DNA of 64,000 nt from Peribolospora baueri (Eukaryota; Basidiomycota; Peribolosporomycetes; Peribolosporales; Peribolosporaceae), in NCBI GenBank assembly GCA_029717555.1, contig JAMDHS010000067.1:52046-116045 (forward strand). Direction: 5' to 3'. This document shows, in pieces, positions 11,468 through 22,472 of the stretch (positions are counted from its first letter, which is position 1; the number at the start of each line of letters is the position of its first letter). The notes below the pieces were generated by a model. The model searched no databases, was not told the DNA's origin, and saw only the letters and a program-made list of their open reading frames with translations. Position numbers and translations under genes: made by a program.

Positions 11468-14228
11468 ATGGGAGGCGAAGAGGATGAAAAACAACGGGTG
11501 GAAGACGAGGTAGTGTGGAGCACGTCGGACTACGAAGATGACAAGCACGCCTCACACCTTGGAGAGGCAGCTCACACTACTGGCACCGTAGCCGCCCCAG
11601 ATCAAGGCCACGGCAACGACGGTGAGGGCGACGAAAACGCGGCCGCGAGACATCGAGAGCGTGACCCATCCATGGACCCTGTCGGCACTCCACATCGCCG
11701 GAGCTACTACGAACTGCAACGCGATGTGGACGACCTTTTTGCAAAGTATGCCGCCGGATGCCGCGAATCTCGTTCCGCCGACTCTTCTTTTTCTTCACCC
11801 TCCTCGCAAGGGCCCGACTCGCCTTCGCGCCAGATCGCGCTCCGCGACGTTCCTAGCGTGCTTGCCGACTTTGAGCGTGCGAGAGAGATCATTATTCTCG
11901 AGCCTAGCGGCAAGGCCGAGCTGGATTTCTTTGCCAAGTCCAACCCGGACCTCGTAGTCGAGCCGCAGACGCTCTTGCAGCTCATCATCGGTATGACCGG
12001 CGGGCACGCCATCTCTCCTTCTGGCAGCGGGAATGGCTCGGAGGAGATGACCACGGGTGGATTCGCCGTGTATGCAGATAACGGAGTAGGCCGCGGATTC
12101 GGCGTCTCCTTCACCCCCTCCTCCCCCTCTCCCTCTCCGGCTGGCGATTTCAGCGGTGACAATACCTTTGAACTCCCCCCCCCTTCCCCAACCCTCGGCG
12201 GCGGACTCGTCGCGGCTGTGGACGACCCGTTCGATGGATCGAGTCCCACCATTCGCGCCAGCACCGGTAGTTCCCCGGGCTCTTCTGCCGGCGAAGGCCC
12301 CAGTGCTACGGAAGGGAGGCCTTCGAGCTCCGGCTCCTCTGACGACGGAGTCCAGGAAGGAGAACTAGGCGTGGACGCCTCTGGCGTCTCTCCGTTCTCA
12401 TTCAACCCCCCCTCCGGCGTTTCCACCCCGGGAGGCGGCGAGTCGCGTGACATGGACTCGCCCTTCCGTTCCTCACTCGATGAGCTGAGCGTCCTCCGGC
12501 GAAAGGTGGAGGAGCTGCAGCGGCGGCTGAGGGAGAGTGAGCGCCTTCTGGAGGCGGAGAGGGAGGACAGTGAGATGGCTTCGGAAGAGGCTTGGAATCG
12601 GTTTGAGGAAGTTAAGGCCGAGCTCGTGACGCGGAGGAAGGAGGATAAAGAGTTGAAGGTCAAGGAGAGAGCGTTGAATACGCATATCGATAAGGTGAGT
12701 TAGCTGTTGTATCCGGGGCGTTCTGTATTCCACTGGTTCCCGTATCAGCGAGCAAGGACGGCGGGGGGCAGAACCGCTGCAGTGTCTATCGAACCGGATC
12801 GCTGAATTACACCTCTGATTGTCCTCCCTTTCCTTGCTCGCACCCTTCGCCTCTTATCTAGCTCGAAGCTGACATTAGCGGGCTAGAAAAGTCGCTAGAA
12901 GTGCAGAAGCAGAGCTACTCGTCGATGAAGAAGGCCTACGAGGACCAATGTGCGGAGTCGGAAAAACTTCGCAACCAGGTGAGGAGCAAGGCGGAGGATT
13001 TGAGGCTTGCTGAGGAGAACGGTAGACGCGCTTTGGTGGACGCGGAGCGGGTGAGTGGTTTTTTGTTATTATTTTCTGTTCAACCGGAGACGTGACGAAT
13101 GAAAGCCGACGATTTTCGATCGCTCGCACTTTGATTCCAAATACGGCACAGTGGGAGCAAGAACGTGAGATACTCGAGTCGGCCATCTCCAAGCTCGAAG
13201 CCGACCTGTTCCGCGCTGGCGAGGCGGAAGACGCGCTTGAGGAGGCCAAGCGGGAGACCATGACGCTCTCCGAGACGATCGACCGACTCAAGTTTGAGCT
13301 TGACGAGCGCCGTCGGCCGGCCTCGTTCATCGACAGTAGCTCCGCCGGCAGCTCCTTGCCGGGAAGCATAACGAGGACGTTGGGAAGAGAGTTGCAGGCT
13401 CAGTTGGATGGTGGTCGCGTAGAAGGCGAGGAGCGGCTTAGCGGTTTGGAGGATGAAGGAGAGGAAACGATCATCACAAAGAGGGTGAGTGCTCGGCGTG
13501 TATGAGCGATTTGATCTAGACCCAGGCTCTGATCTTTGAATTTCTTCCCTGCCTCGGATCGAATGCGGCTTCAGAAAATCGGTGGTCGACGGCGTCCAGG
13601 CTCGCTTGCTCAGGGGACAGAGGCTCAGGTCAAATATCTCACTGATGCTTGGACGCAGTACGAGGCGAGCCAGTTCCAAGTCACCGCTTCAGTCCAGACC
13701 GAGGAGGCTGTTCCTCCCGCTCCCACTCCGCCGCCGGTGCAGAAGTCGCGGAAGGAGATGGCCGATGCGGCCACCAGGGCGGATAGTTTGCCTCCGGCGC
13801 CTGTCCTCACAGGGCGCGCGGCTATTCCTATCATCCCTCTGCGGCAGCAGCCGAATCGCTTGTTCCGCGCCGGCCACGCGTCGAGAATCATCAATTACTT
13901 CCCTCGCTCGACGCAGTCCTGGCTGCACTCTGTGCTGTTCGACTCGCAAGCCTCCACACTCGTGCTCTACTCTCTTTGCATCTTCCTTGGCGGATTCATC
14001 TCCGGCGGGGCTCTCATGCCGGGGAGGGGAACAACGGCCGTGCACCACCACTATCCCTGGGCGGGAGAGGACCGAGCGGCGTGGTACGTGTCCAACACCC
14101 TCGGCGTTGGTGGTGTAAGGGAAGGGTTTATGGACGCCGCAGGAGGAGGGTTCGAGGGCTGGGCGATGGGAACGTTGGAGAGAATCATCTGGCGTGGCGT
14201 GAGCATCGCGCAGAGGAACCCTACGTGA
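11468..14228 (+). CDS. Coiled-coil protein with a C-terminal membrane anchor (orphan)
   Basis: Four exons, 11468-12694, 12862-13050, 13152-13484 and 13575-14228, give an 800-aa protein. Its N-terminal third is acidic and Ser/Pro-rich and contains one ordered-looking block (SYYELQRDVDDLFAKYAAGC, then REIIILEPSGKAELDFFAKS near residues 75-175). Heptad-rich coiled coil follows (about 340-570: LSVLRRKVEELQRRLRESER, then LEKSLEVQKQSYSSMKK). A Pro-rich linker and one hydrophobic segment near residues 710-731 (LVLYSLCIFLGGFISGGAL) lie close to the C-terminus, which suggests a tail-anchor-like or single-pass membrane protein with a long cytosolic coiled coil. I do not recognise the family. ATG 11468 is chosen because the longer open frame upstream has no ATG. 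Golgin, spindle-pole or nuclear-envelope linker roles are possible but unproven. Confidence 0.8.
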
Positions 14229-14320
14229 AGGGAATTTGTCTTCTTCTTGGACTGCCCACACCAAACGCGGTCAGAGTGAGGGAGGATGGAGCGAGGATGG
14301 AGGTCACGCCACAGTATACC

Positions 14321-14398
14321 GGTCAAATAATCCACACTCAATGGCCTTTTCGACGCCACGGTCGAACAATCCCCACTCAATATTCTTTTCGACGCCAC
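14321..14398. repeat. Two-copy 39-bp imperfect direct repeat
   Basis: GGTCAAATAATCCACACTCA... (14321-14359) and GGTCGAACAATCCCCACTCA... (14360-14398) both end TTTTCGACGCCAC. They lie in the 535-bp spacer between the coiled-coil gene and the coilin-like gene. They may be paired regulatory sites or a slippage duplication. The rest of the spacer shows no gene. Confidence 0.7.
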
Positions 14399-14763
14399 GC
14401 TCTTCTTCTTAGGTCATTAATTTCTACCCGCGATGACTACCCCTTTCCTGCCTCGATTCGCCACGCAACTGGTTTATTTCCCTTTCCATCTACCACCCGT
14501 CTTACATACCCCGGTCCTCGTATGTTCCTCCGTCCCTGTATGTTTAGCCACGCCCTGTACGTACTTCGTTATGTCCTGACGCTGTGTCGTTCGCTCTTAA
14601 ATACGAGATGCGAAGCTATGATCGGTCGTGCTTCCTCGAAATGCTGCGGTCGATGTTTCAAAAAGGTCGCTCCGTCGATCCCGTCGACTCGGCCACGATC
14701 ACCAAACCCATCTATCTCATCTCGTCTGCCCTGGCAGCAGACGGCAGTGGAAGAGCGATAGGG

Positions 14764-17700
14764 ATGCCGACAAAAGGGCCGCCTTCTAGGAGGGTCAGAA
14801 TCGAATCTCACCCCCCTCTCCCGCCGCTTAGATGTTGGGTCGCCCTGCCGCCGCTGTCGGACGAGGGAGACCCAGGGTCGTCGTGCCAGACAATCTACGA
14901 TCTCAAGGGCCACGTCGCCGAGCTCCTCAATCCCGTCCCGGTATCGTCAGGTTCGCAATGGTCTGGACGGAGTTGGGACGCGGAGGATCTGGACCTCCAA
15001 TTACAAGATTTCTCTTTCATGGACGATCAGTCGGTCGATATCCTCAAGGAGACCGATCTCCTGAGGTAGGTGAGATCCCAGCCGACGATCACCGTGCCGT
15101 TCAGCCCTCACTTACGGTTGTCCCCACTGTCAGCGTCCATATGAAGGTAGAGGCCGGACGTCGGAGCCACAAGAAACAAGCGCACCCTAGCTGGATATTG
15201 CGTGAGTGCACGCCCGCTGCGCCGCCGCCCCCTCTGTCTCTTCAGCTCCCTGGCCAATAATCATATTCATATTCATCTCTCTCGCCCTTCTTTTCCCAAT
15301 CGTCTCAGCTGATAAAAGGCCCCCTCCGGAAACGGACGAGAGCTTGCCGTCCTCCTCTCGCGCATCTTCATACGCCAGCTCGAAGCGTGAGAAGAGGCGA
15401 AGAGTGTCCGAGACATCCAAGAACGTCCCGTCGGCTTTCCCACTTCCCAGTTCTCCATTGGTGCCCGAGAGCTTTCGCGTGCCTGGTGGGCCCCCGTGAG
15501 TGTGCTATCACGTAACCCAGAGAGTGCTCGAGTCGTCAGATCTGCCCCAGGCAAACTTATTTGAGTATGCCTTTTTTTTTGCGCTTCCTAGGCCCCTCCA
15601 TGCACCCTATCCGCACTTCCGTTCTCCATATTTTTTCGGGAATACTGCGACCGGCAGTGCTGCCTCTTCTCTGCCCATGCCCGCTTTCCCCCCTATATTG
15701 CCCGCCTTCTACGTTGATCCGAATGTTTTTGCCGGCGGGCACATGGGAAAGGGCACGCAAGCTCAAGAAGTCGAGGATGAGGATGTGGGCAATGTCAAGG
15801 GCGACACCAAAGCTCGCCAGGTGGAGATTGGCGGCGGTACTAGCGTGTCAGTTAAAAAAAAGGTACCGGCAGGGGCACGGTCTCCCGCATCGTTCACGTC
15901 CTCGGAGGACCAGTCGTTCACCTCGTCGTCATCCACTTCGAGTTCGGAGGATGAATCGGGAGATTCGAGCTCGGAGGATGAATCAGATGATTCGAGCTCG
16001 GAGGATGAATCAGATGATTCGAGCTCGGAGGATGAATCAGATGATTCGAGCTCTGCTTCCTCCTCGTCCTCCTCGTCTTCGGCGTCCTCTTCATCCTCGT
16101 CCTCCTCGTCTTCGGCATCTTCTTCATCCTCGTCCTCAGCTTCCTCTTCTTCTGCCCCACGTTCCGAGCCTTCCACACAGCGCAAAAAAAAGTCACTGAT
16201 GGAGAACAACTCTTCTTGTCAAGGGCGTCCACCCACCGTTCAGCAAGGCCCTTTCGTTCCACCCGGACAAGGCAAAGTGTCCACAAGGACTCGCAATGCC
16301 CGAAAACGGAAAAAGAAGCGTGCGGAGGCTGAGGCGGAAGCGGCCAAGGCGCCGGCAGGGGTTACCGCAGAGGCTGCTGTCACTCAGCCTATGATTTCTT
16401 CTGCCGATGCTACGCTGAGCGTTTCAGGGGCGCCTGACGTGGCCGGCATGTCCCGAGCTGCTTTCGGAGGCGCTTCGGCCAACGCGGCTCTCGCAGCCTT
16501 CGAGGACCGTAAGGCGGCTCGCTTAGGAGGTGAGCGACCGGGGCCTGCGGTACAGAGCCCAGGGGGATCAGGGGCGAAGCAAAAGCGGAACTCGTCGGAC
16601 TCGAGCGACGATGCCGCCGCTGCTTATCGTCCCAGTTCCGCGGTGCTTCGCAAGCTAAACGACCTCGCCGCTGGTATGAACGTGCCCGACGAAGACGCTG
16701 TGGGGTCTGTCCAGGATGCGAGCCACCTCGAAGATCAAGAGGAAAGGCCAGTCGCAGTCGCAACACAGGCGGCCGTACACCTCCCGCCACCGCCGCCGCC
16801 CTCTGAACTTCCGAGGCATAGCTTACCTCCCAACGTGCGCGTGACGAGCGTCGACGCGAGGCAGTGGTGGGACGAGCAGGGTGGCTGGCCTTTCGGTCCC
16901 TTTGGTGTCGGCGGCTATACCGGCGAGGAAGGGGAGGGAGAAGATACATCTCGAGGGAGCGGAGGTGCCAACGGCCATGATGTTGATGGCGCCACCGGTG
17001 TCGATGGTGGGACGGGAGAGGGAGCTCGTCAGCACGAAGGCAAGACGATGAGGTCTTCCTCGCTTCCCGCTTACCGACTGGCAGCGAACGCAACATCGTT
17101 GTCGTTGTCGTCGTCGTCACCGTCCGGTCCGGCACACAAGCCGCTTAATGGGGCCCACGACGGCCTTGCACAAAAGGGTCGCAGTTCTCTCCGATCGACG
17201 ACGAGCACAGATGCTAACGAGGCGGGTGCCGGCGTGGCGGAATGGGAAGCGTACGTGATGGGCGACGGCGATGAAGGGGGTGCGGCGCCGGCGGCGCCGG
17301 CGGTGGAGAGCGGGTTGCGATCGTGGGAGAAGGAGTACGAGAAGGTGGAGACGAAATGGGACGAGCTGAAGGCCGTCGGCAAGGGCCCGGTGGATGTGGG
17401 ATCGTTGGTCGCCTGGAAGGTGAGTTGCGTTGGACCGACGGTCGAGGCGCGCGGACGTCGATCCGGAGCGGCTGGCTCACTTCACTCACGCTCGGGGTTC
17501 CTGACCCATCATCTCATCTCATCTCATCTCATCTTGCCAAGGCCCTGGAACTCTCTCTGTCCACTTTCACGCCCGAGTTGGTCTGTCGGATCGGGACGGT
17601 GGTGTCGTGTGAGGAAGAGGGACGGATGAAGATACGGGTTCATCGTCTCGACGCTGAGCCTGTCAACGAGCGATTTGGCCCGGCGCTGGAGCAAGAAGAA

Positions 17701-17793
17701 GAAGAAGCGGTGGAGGTGGCGGGCGGAAAAGAAAAAGAAGAGGTGATGGAGGTGACGTTGGCGGACTTGGGCGACGTCAGGCTCGTCGACTGA
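14764..17793 (+). CDS. Coilin homologue (Cajal-body scaffold)
   Basis: Coilin organises Cajal bodies and assists snRNP/snoRNP maturation in the nucleus. Exons 14764-15065, 15134-15201, 15309-15495, 15592-17419 and 17542-17793 join in frame to 878 aa. The N-terminus resembles the coilin ubiquitin-like N domain: RRVRIESHPPLPPLRCWVAL, then FSFMDDQSVDILKETDLL and, across a splice, VHMKVE, as in the vertebrate ending with a Pro-Pro-x-Glu-Ser turn and an acidic DND-type strand. The middle holds a four-copy 27-bp repeat (DSSSEDESD), a long poly-Ser run and a basic cluster TRTRNARKRKKKR, like coilin's Ser-patches and NLS/NoLS. The C-terminus (VDVGSLVAWKALELSLSTFT, then IGTVVSCEEEGRMKIRVHR) matches the atypical Tudor-like domain. 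The N and C domains together make the call strong despite the disordered middle; no RG box is obvious. Confidence 0.8.
15935..16042 (+). repeat. 27-bp coding tandem repeat (DSSSEDESD), about four copies
   Basis: The unit starts GATTCGAGCTCGGAGGATGA. There are three near-identical copies (15962-16042) preceded by a diverged one, followed by TCC/TCG-type serine codons to about 16160. In frame it encodes an acidic Ser-Glu-Asp array typical of CK2-phosphorylated nucleolar/Cajal-body proteins. Confidence 0.9.
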
Positions 17794-18244
17794 TGCCCTT
17801 TTTTCTTAGGTCTCGTCTGCGTCTGCGTCTCCGTCGTACCTCTCGCCGCGCGTGTGTGGCTGCTCCGCTCGCTGGCTGGCTGTTCGGCAATACATGCGAT
17901 CTGCGTTTCAGAGTTAGAGCGTCCATGGAACATACACGAGAGAGAGAGATGAAGAAAGACAAGAGAGGCGAAGAGAGGAGAGGAGAGGTGGAGAAGGGTA
18001 AGTGAACTGGACGGATGATGATGCGATCGATACATGGGTCAGGTATTTCCTCCCTATCGGACAATGGGGACATTGGAGAGGAGAGGGGACGGACGTCGCG
18101 TGGCGTGCGCAAGCAAAAGGAAAAAGTAAAAGGAGGCTCTGAGGACGTCGTGTGTTTTTTTTTGGGGTGGAGAGACGTCCCCCAAACGCTCGATGGCGTT
18201 TGCATGAAACAAGAGAGGGAGGGAGCGGTGCTATGCGGAAGCAC

Positions 18245-18375
18245 GAAGACGAAGGCGAAGGCGAAGGCGAAGGCGAAGGCGAAGGCGAAGGCGAAGGCGA
18301 AGACGAAGACGAAGGCGAAGGCGAAGGCGAAGACGAAGGGCGAAGGGCGAAGGGCAAAGGGCAAAGGGCAAAGGG
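18245..18375. repeat. (GAAGGC)n / (GAAGAC)n hexanucleotide and (GGGCAAA)n heptanucleotide array
   Basis: GAAGGC units alternate with GAAGAC units from about 18247, then pass into GGGCAAA units to about 18375. The array lies in the convergent 3' region between the coilin stop (17793) and the GRDP-like stop (18407). The other 450 bases of this spacer hold no gene, although the array keeps long frames open on both strands. Confidence 0.85.
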
Positions 18376-18406
18376 CGAAGGACGGACGAGAAGCAGGCGA
18401 TCGATA

Positions 18407-21400
18407 TTACGAGAACATTGACTGCGCTCTGGCAGCGGGACTGAGATCTGCACCGCCGCTGCCGGCGTCGACAGAGGTGGTGGTGGTGGTGGGGATAGCC
18501 TTGGCCGCAGCGCCCACTTTCGCCTTATCCTCGTCAAGCGGCTGGCCGGGGAGTCCGCAAAGGACCTGACCCTGTCGTATGCGTGTGGCGTCGACGACGT
18601 TTGCGCTGCCTTCAAAGAACGGGCGGAGACCCCATCCGATGCCGTAGCTTGGCGGAGACATGGGAGCGCAGAAGTGGGTCTTGCCGTCGCGCTCGCGCTC
18701 GCGCGCCCTTCGCTCGCGGACGAGTACGGGGGCGTTGATGACGACAATGGCGGACGAGGTGGAAGGGCCGGTGGCTGGGGCGAGGGCGTCGAAGCCGGAG
18801 GGAGGGGATTGGATGCCGACGGGCGACGAAGACGAGGAGGCTGAGGGGACGGTGATCGGCGGCAAGCTCGATCGGGGCTGTGGCGGCGAGGCAGAGTATT
18901 GAGATTGTTGGGACGAGCGTCTCCTACGGGAGGAAAACAGGTTGCGAAAGCCCCTCGACGTCGACGTCGGTTGCTGCTCGTTCTCCACCTCGTCCGTGGC
19001 AATAGTGGCAGATGGGGAAGAGGACTCGTCGAAAAGAAAGTTGATATGCGGATCGAAAAAGTCGGTCCCGCCGGTCGCCGCGCCGGCGCTTCGCGACAGG
19101 TTGCGGGAGAGAAAGGCGGCGCGGTCGGATTGGGACACCTGGGAAGACTTTCGCTCCGAGCGACTAAGACGTCTGGCGCCGGAAGAGGAAGAGGAGCGCT
19201 GGAGGGAAGAGGGCTGTTCGATCTCGTAATCTTGGTGGAAGTGTTTCTTCCAAGAATTCGACGTCCACCTCCAATAATCAGCCATCGTCCCTTCCTCAAT
19301 CTCCCGGCCGCAGTCAAGATACCTGCCGACGTACTCCAACGTCTCCGTTCGATAGCGCGACGGCCGGAGCTGATGAGTGGACAGGCAGAGATCGATATCG
19401 AGTCTGAAGGGAACGGAGGGGAAGCGGGCGATAAAAAATCAGTCCAAACCGGGCGGACGAAAAGGACCGACGACAATCGGACTACTACTGACGCCGGAAA
19501 GCGATAGTTCGGCTTGTCCCGAAGGTTGAGGTCTAGGAAGTGGTGATAACGGATGAGAGCGCGGTGAAGGAGCGCCTCATGATGGTCGGTGCTCCATCCT
19601 AGGGAGCGTATCTGTCGTCGGAAGAGGGACAGTCGCTTCATCTGCACGTCCGCCGGTCCGACGCGGTCAGTTCCCGACTCGTTTCAAGCAAGCTGAGCCG
19701 ATCGCCGGCCGGCTCACCATGCCAATGAGGTCAGCCTCGAAATTAGAATCCTGCCAATAGCCATCCCACAGGACGGCGTTTTGCCTCCGAATCTCGTCCG
19801 GCCGGAGGGGTCTGCCGCTGAGATCGTCGACTTCCAAGCTGAGCCTGATGTCCTCGTAGTGTCTAGCCATGGCGGTGATGCGGTAGCCGTGTCGGAGGCC
19901 AAAGTCGCGTGCGGCCGTGTTGAAGTCGCGGCCGCCGACGATGGGCTGGAGGAGGGTGAGGTGGAGGCGGACGACCATGTCTTTGTCATAGTTTCCCAGC
20001 GACGGGTTGACGATCATCGTCCCTCTGTGGAGGCAGTGGGTCCGACATTAATCGAGCGCGCCGGTCGTCTCGAGAGGGAAAAGAAACGAAAAGGGCGGCT
20101 CACCGAAGGTAGTCTTGACGCGTGTCCGGGCTCGTGCCGCTACCTGGTTGGGGCGCCAAGCGGCGAACGTCAGCGTAAGGGACTCGGACAACGTTTCTTA
20201 AAGAGAAAAAAACCGACTTCTCACTCAGGTAGTTTTGCAGATCGCTAACAAACCTGCCTCCAGCGAGATGATCGCCAGTGATCTCCATACCGCAATCGTT
20301 TCCCTCGCACTTGACCCTAAATCCGGTCTGAAGGTAGCCTGTGCCGTGGCCGACGGCGCAGGAGTCGTCTCGCAGAGGTGGGGAGACGTCGTGGGAGGAG
20401 AGGTTGGAGAGGCGGGAGAGAGCGGCTTGAAGAGGGGAGGACATGTACGAGGTGCCCGGGGCAGAGGCGGAGCGGGAGTGGGTGCGCGGATGGGGGTCGG
20501 AGCCGGCGGAGCCGGCGGAGGTGGTGGGGAGGACGGGAGATGCGGAGGAAGGGCCGGGGAGAGGGATGTCTGTGAGCCAGGGAACGTGGATTTCGGTCTT
20601 GCAGCGGGGACAGGAGATTGGCCGGACGTGGCGGTGGGGGACGGTGACGATGGGTGGAGGGAAGGGCTCGTCGGTGCGGGAGGTCCAGAGGTGGACTCTT
20701 GTCTCGGAGGGCGGGGAGCGAAGGAGGCGCTGCCCGGGGGGGGGGGGGGGAAAGAGAAAGGAAGGAGATGAGGAGCGCGGCCGAGGAAAGTCAGCGAGCG
20801 AGGCCACTCACGACGAGGTGAAGGGGAAAGGGGACGGTCCAGAGAAAGTTGCACCAGCGAAAAGCGTCGTGGAAAGCGTGCCTAGGCTGGAGGAGCCAAG
20901 CGTGCCAGACGAGGAGGACGTCGAGGGGCGGGAGGAGTTGGTCGGGGAGAAGGTTCTCTATGATGCGCCTCGACGCGATGTCGTCCCTGCTCACGTCGGG
21001 GTCGGCGTAGGGAAACATGGAAAGGGAAGAGGGGGAGACGGGCGCTGAGGCGCCGCCGGGGGAGGAGGGGGAGGGTGTGAAAAAGAGGGTGTTGGTGGAG
21101 GGGGACTCGATGATGTCGTCGACGAAGAGGCTGAAGCGGTAGTGGGCGCGCTCGAGGAAGACGCTCCACCGCTGGTGCTCGTCCAAGCCGTCATGAAGGG
21201 TGGCGGCGCTGGTGGCGATGCTGGAGGATTCGACGTCGAAGGGGTGGGCGAACGGCCTGCGAGAAGGACCGGCGGAGGGAGCATTGGACGGTCCTCGGTC
21301 GCGGTCGTGGGGGGCGGAGTGCGGGGAGTGCGGGGGAGAGAAGGAGGAGGGCTCGTAGACGGGGAGAGGGTGATCGTCGCAGGGGCCGTCTCCGTCTGCG

Positions 21401-21693
21401 TGGGGGCTGGCCTGGGCGGCGTCGGCGGCGGTGGGGTGCCTGACGGTGTCCTCGAGGTCGTCGAAGAGGGCGAGGAGGTCGAGGTGGGCCTTGACGTCGT
21501 CTACGGAGACGAGCGGGGGGAGGCGATGGTGGCCGATGCGGAAGGTGTTGTTGTCGTCGCGGTCGTCGTCGTCGTCGCGGGCGCCGGTCGCGGCGGCGGC
21601 GGCGGCAGCGCGGGATTTGCTGTGCACGGGGGGGGAGAAAGGGGAGGAGGGGAGAGCGTGGAAGAGGGGGGGTGAGATGGGGCGAGCAGACAT
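18407..21693 (-). CDS. Glycine-rich domain-containing protein-like (DUF1399/GRDP) protein
   Basis: Six exons (21693-20812, 20729-20225, 20143-20104, 20024-19718, 19641-19493, 19403-18407) give 959 aa. Two His-containing family repeats are visible: PPLDVLLVWHAWLLQPR (exon 1, about residue 275) and, across the exon 5/6 junction, FPALDIDLCLSTHQLRPSRY, followed by EYVGRYLD and NSWKKHFH. Between them lie RCKTEIHVPW, NDCGMEITGDHLAGGRF and KDMVVRLHLTLLQPIVGGRDF, as in fungal members. Plant GRDPs act in stress responses and RNA-related processes; the fungal function is not established. The last third is Ser/Pro-rich and disordered. The intron 1 acceptor is preceded by a run of about 14 C (G on the plus strand, near 20738-20752). 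Odd point: the second site has LCLSTHQ where the family usually has AWHTHQ. Confidence 0.85.
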
Positions 21694-22472
21694 GGTAGCT
21701 GAAGTTGTGGGAGAGGGTGAGAGGGAGTGCGGGGGAGGGTATACGGCTGGCAATGCTATCGTATGCCTCTCGCTCGCTCGCGTGCGCTCTCTCTCTCCAC
21801 TCCACTCCTCTTCGCTCCTCTCCTCTCCTCTCGGGTCGACTCGACTGGGCTCGGCTGGGCTCGTGTTGTGTCTCACGTCTCTGATTCGGTGCGCGATCCT
21901 TCCATGCCTGGGGTATGATAGATAGATAGATAAGATGGTGGTGGGCTGCGGTGGCCGGCAGGCAGCTCGGGGGGTGGGCAGGGGAGGACAAAGGGGAGGA
22001 GGTATAGAGAAACGGGGACTGGTGGTCAGAGGGTCGGTGGTGGGGATGGTGGCGAGGGAGGCGAGGGATGGAGATGGTGGAGGGAGGGCAAGTGGGATGG
22101 TGATGGTGGTGACGGTGGCGTTGATGGTGGAGAGAGAGAGAGGCGATCGACGTCGTCCATCCCAATCTAATCCATCCCATCCTGGCCAGGTCGAGGTCGC
22201 TCTCACTCGGCTCATTCTTCTTTTTTGTCTGCTACAAACGGCGCAGCATCTCATATCATGCACCGCACATCCTGCGCATGCTCTTGCCCTCCTACTCGTT
22301 CCTGCGGCGGCGGCAGAGTGAGATCCATGCCGTCGCCGGACCGGAGAAAGAAAGGGACAGAGGAAAGATAACCATCTTATAGCATTGCGTCTATTTTAAA
22401 CGCGCCATCATAATATAATGTAATCCTTCTTCTTCTTCCCGCCGTCCTCTCCCTCCCACCCTCTTGCTCGTC
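21694..22472. promoter_or_regulatory. Divergent promoter region, GRDP-like / NAT9-like genes
   Basis: A 779-bp spacer between divergent start codons. It holds CT-rich runs (about 21790-21830), a GATA tetranucleotide run near 21918-21933 and a purine-rich block on the plus strand at 21960-22140. No TATA box is obvious near either start. Confidence 0.45.

Noticed and set aside
17914-19647. 577-codon minus-strand open frame overlapping the GRDP-like gene
   Set aside because: Composition is Ser/Pro/Arg-rich shadow coding. The other frame of the same strand carries the conserved GRDP motifs and splices correctly, and the hexanucleotide array keeps this frame open artificially.
20235-21675. Long Gly/Val/Glu-rich plus-strand frames
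   Set aside because: Antisense of the Pro/Ser-rich exons 1-2 of the GRDP-like gene.
21694-22263. N-terminal extension of the GRDP-like protein upstream of 21693
   Set aside because: Low-complexity Ser/Pro/Thr frame in a promoter-like, CT-rich region; the ATG at 21693 gives a sensible start.
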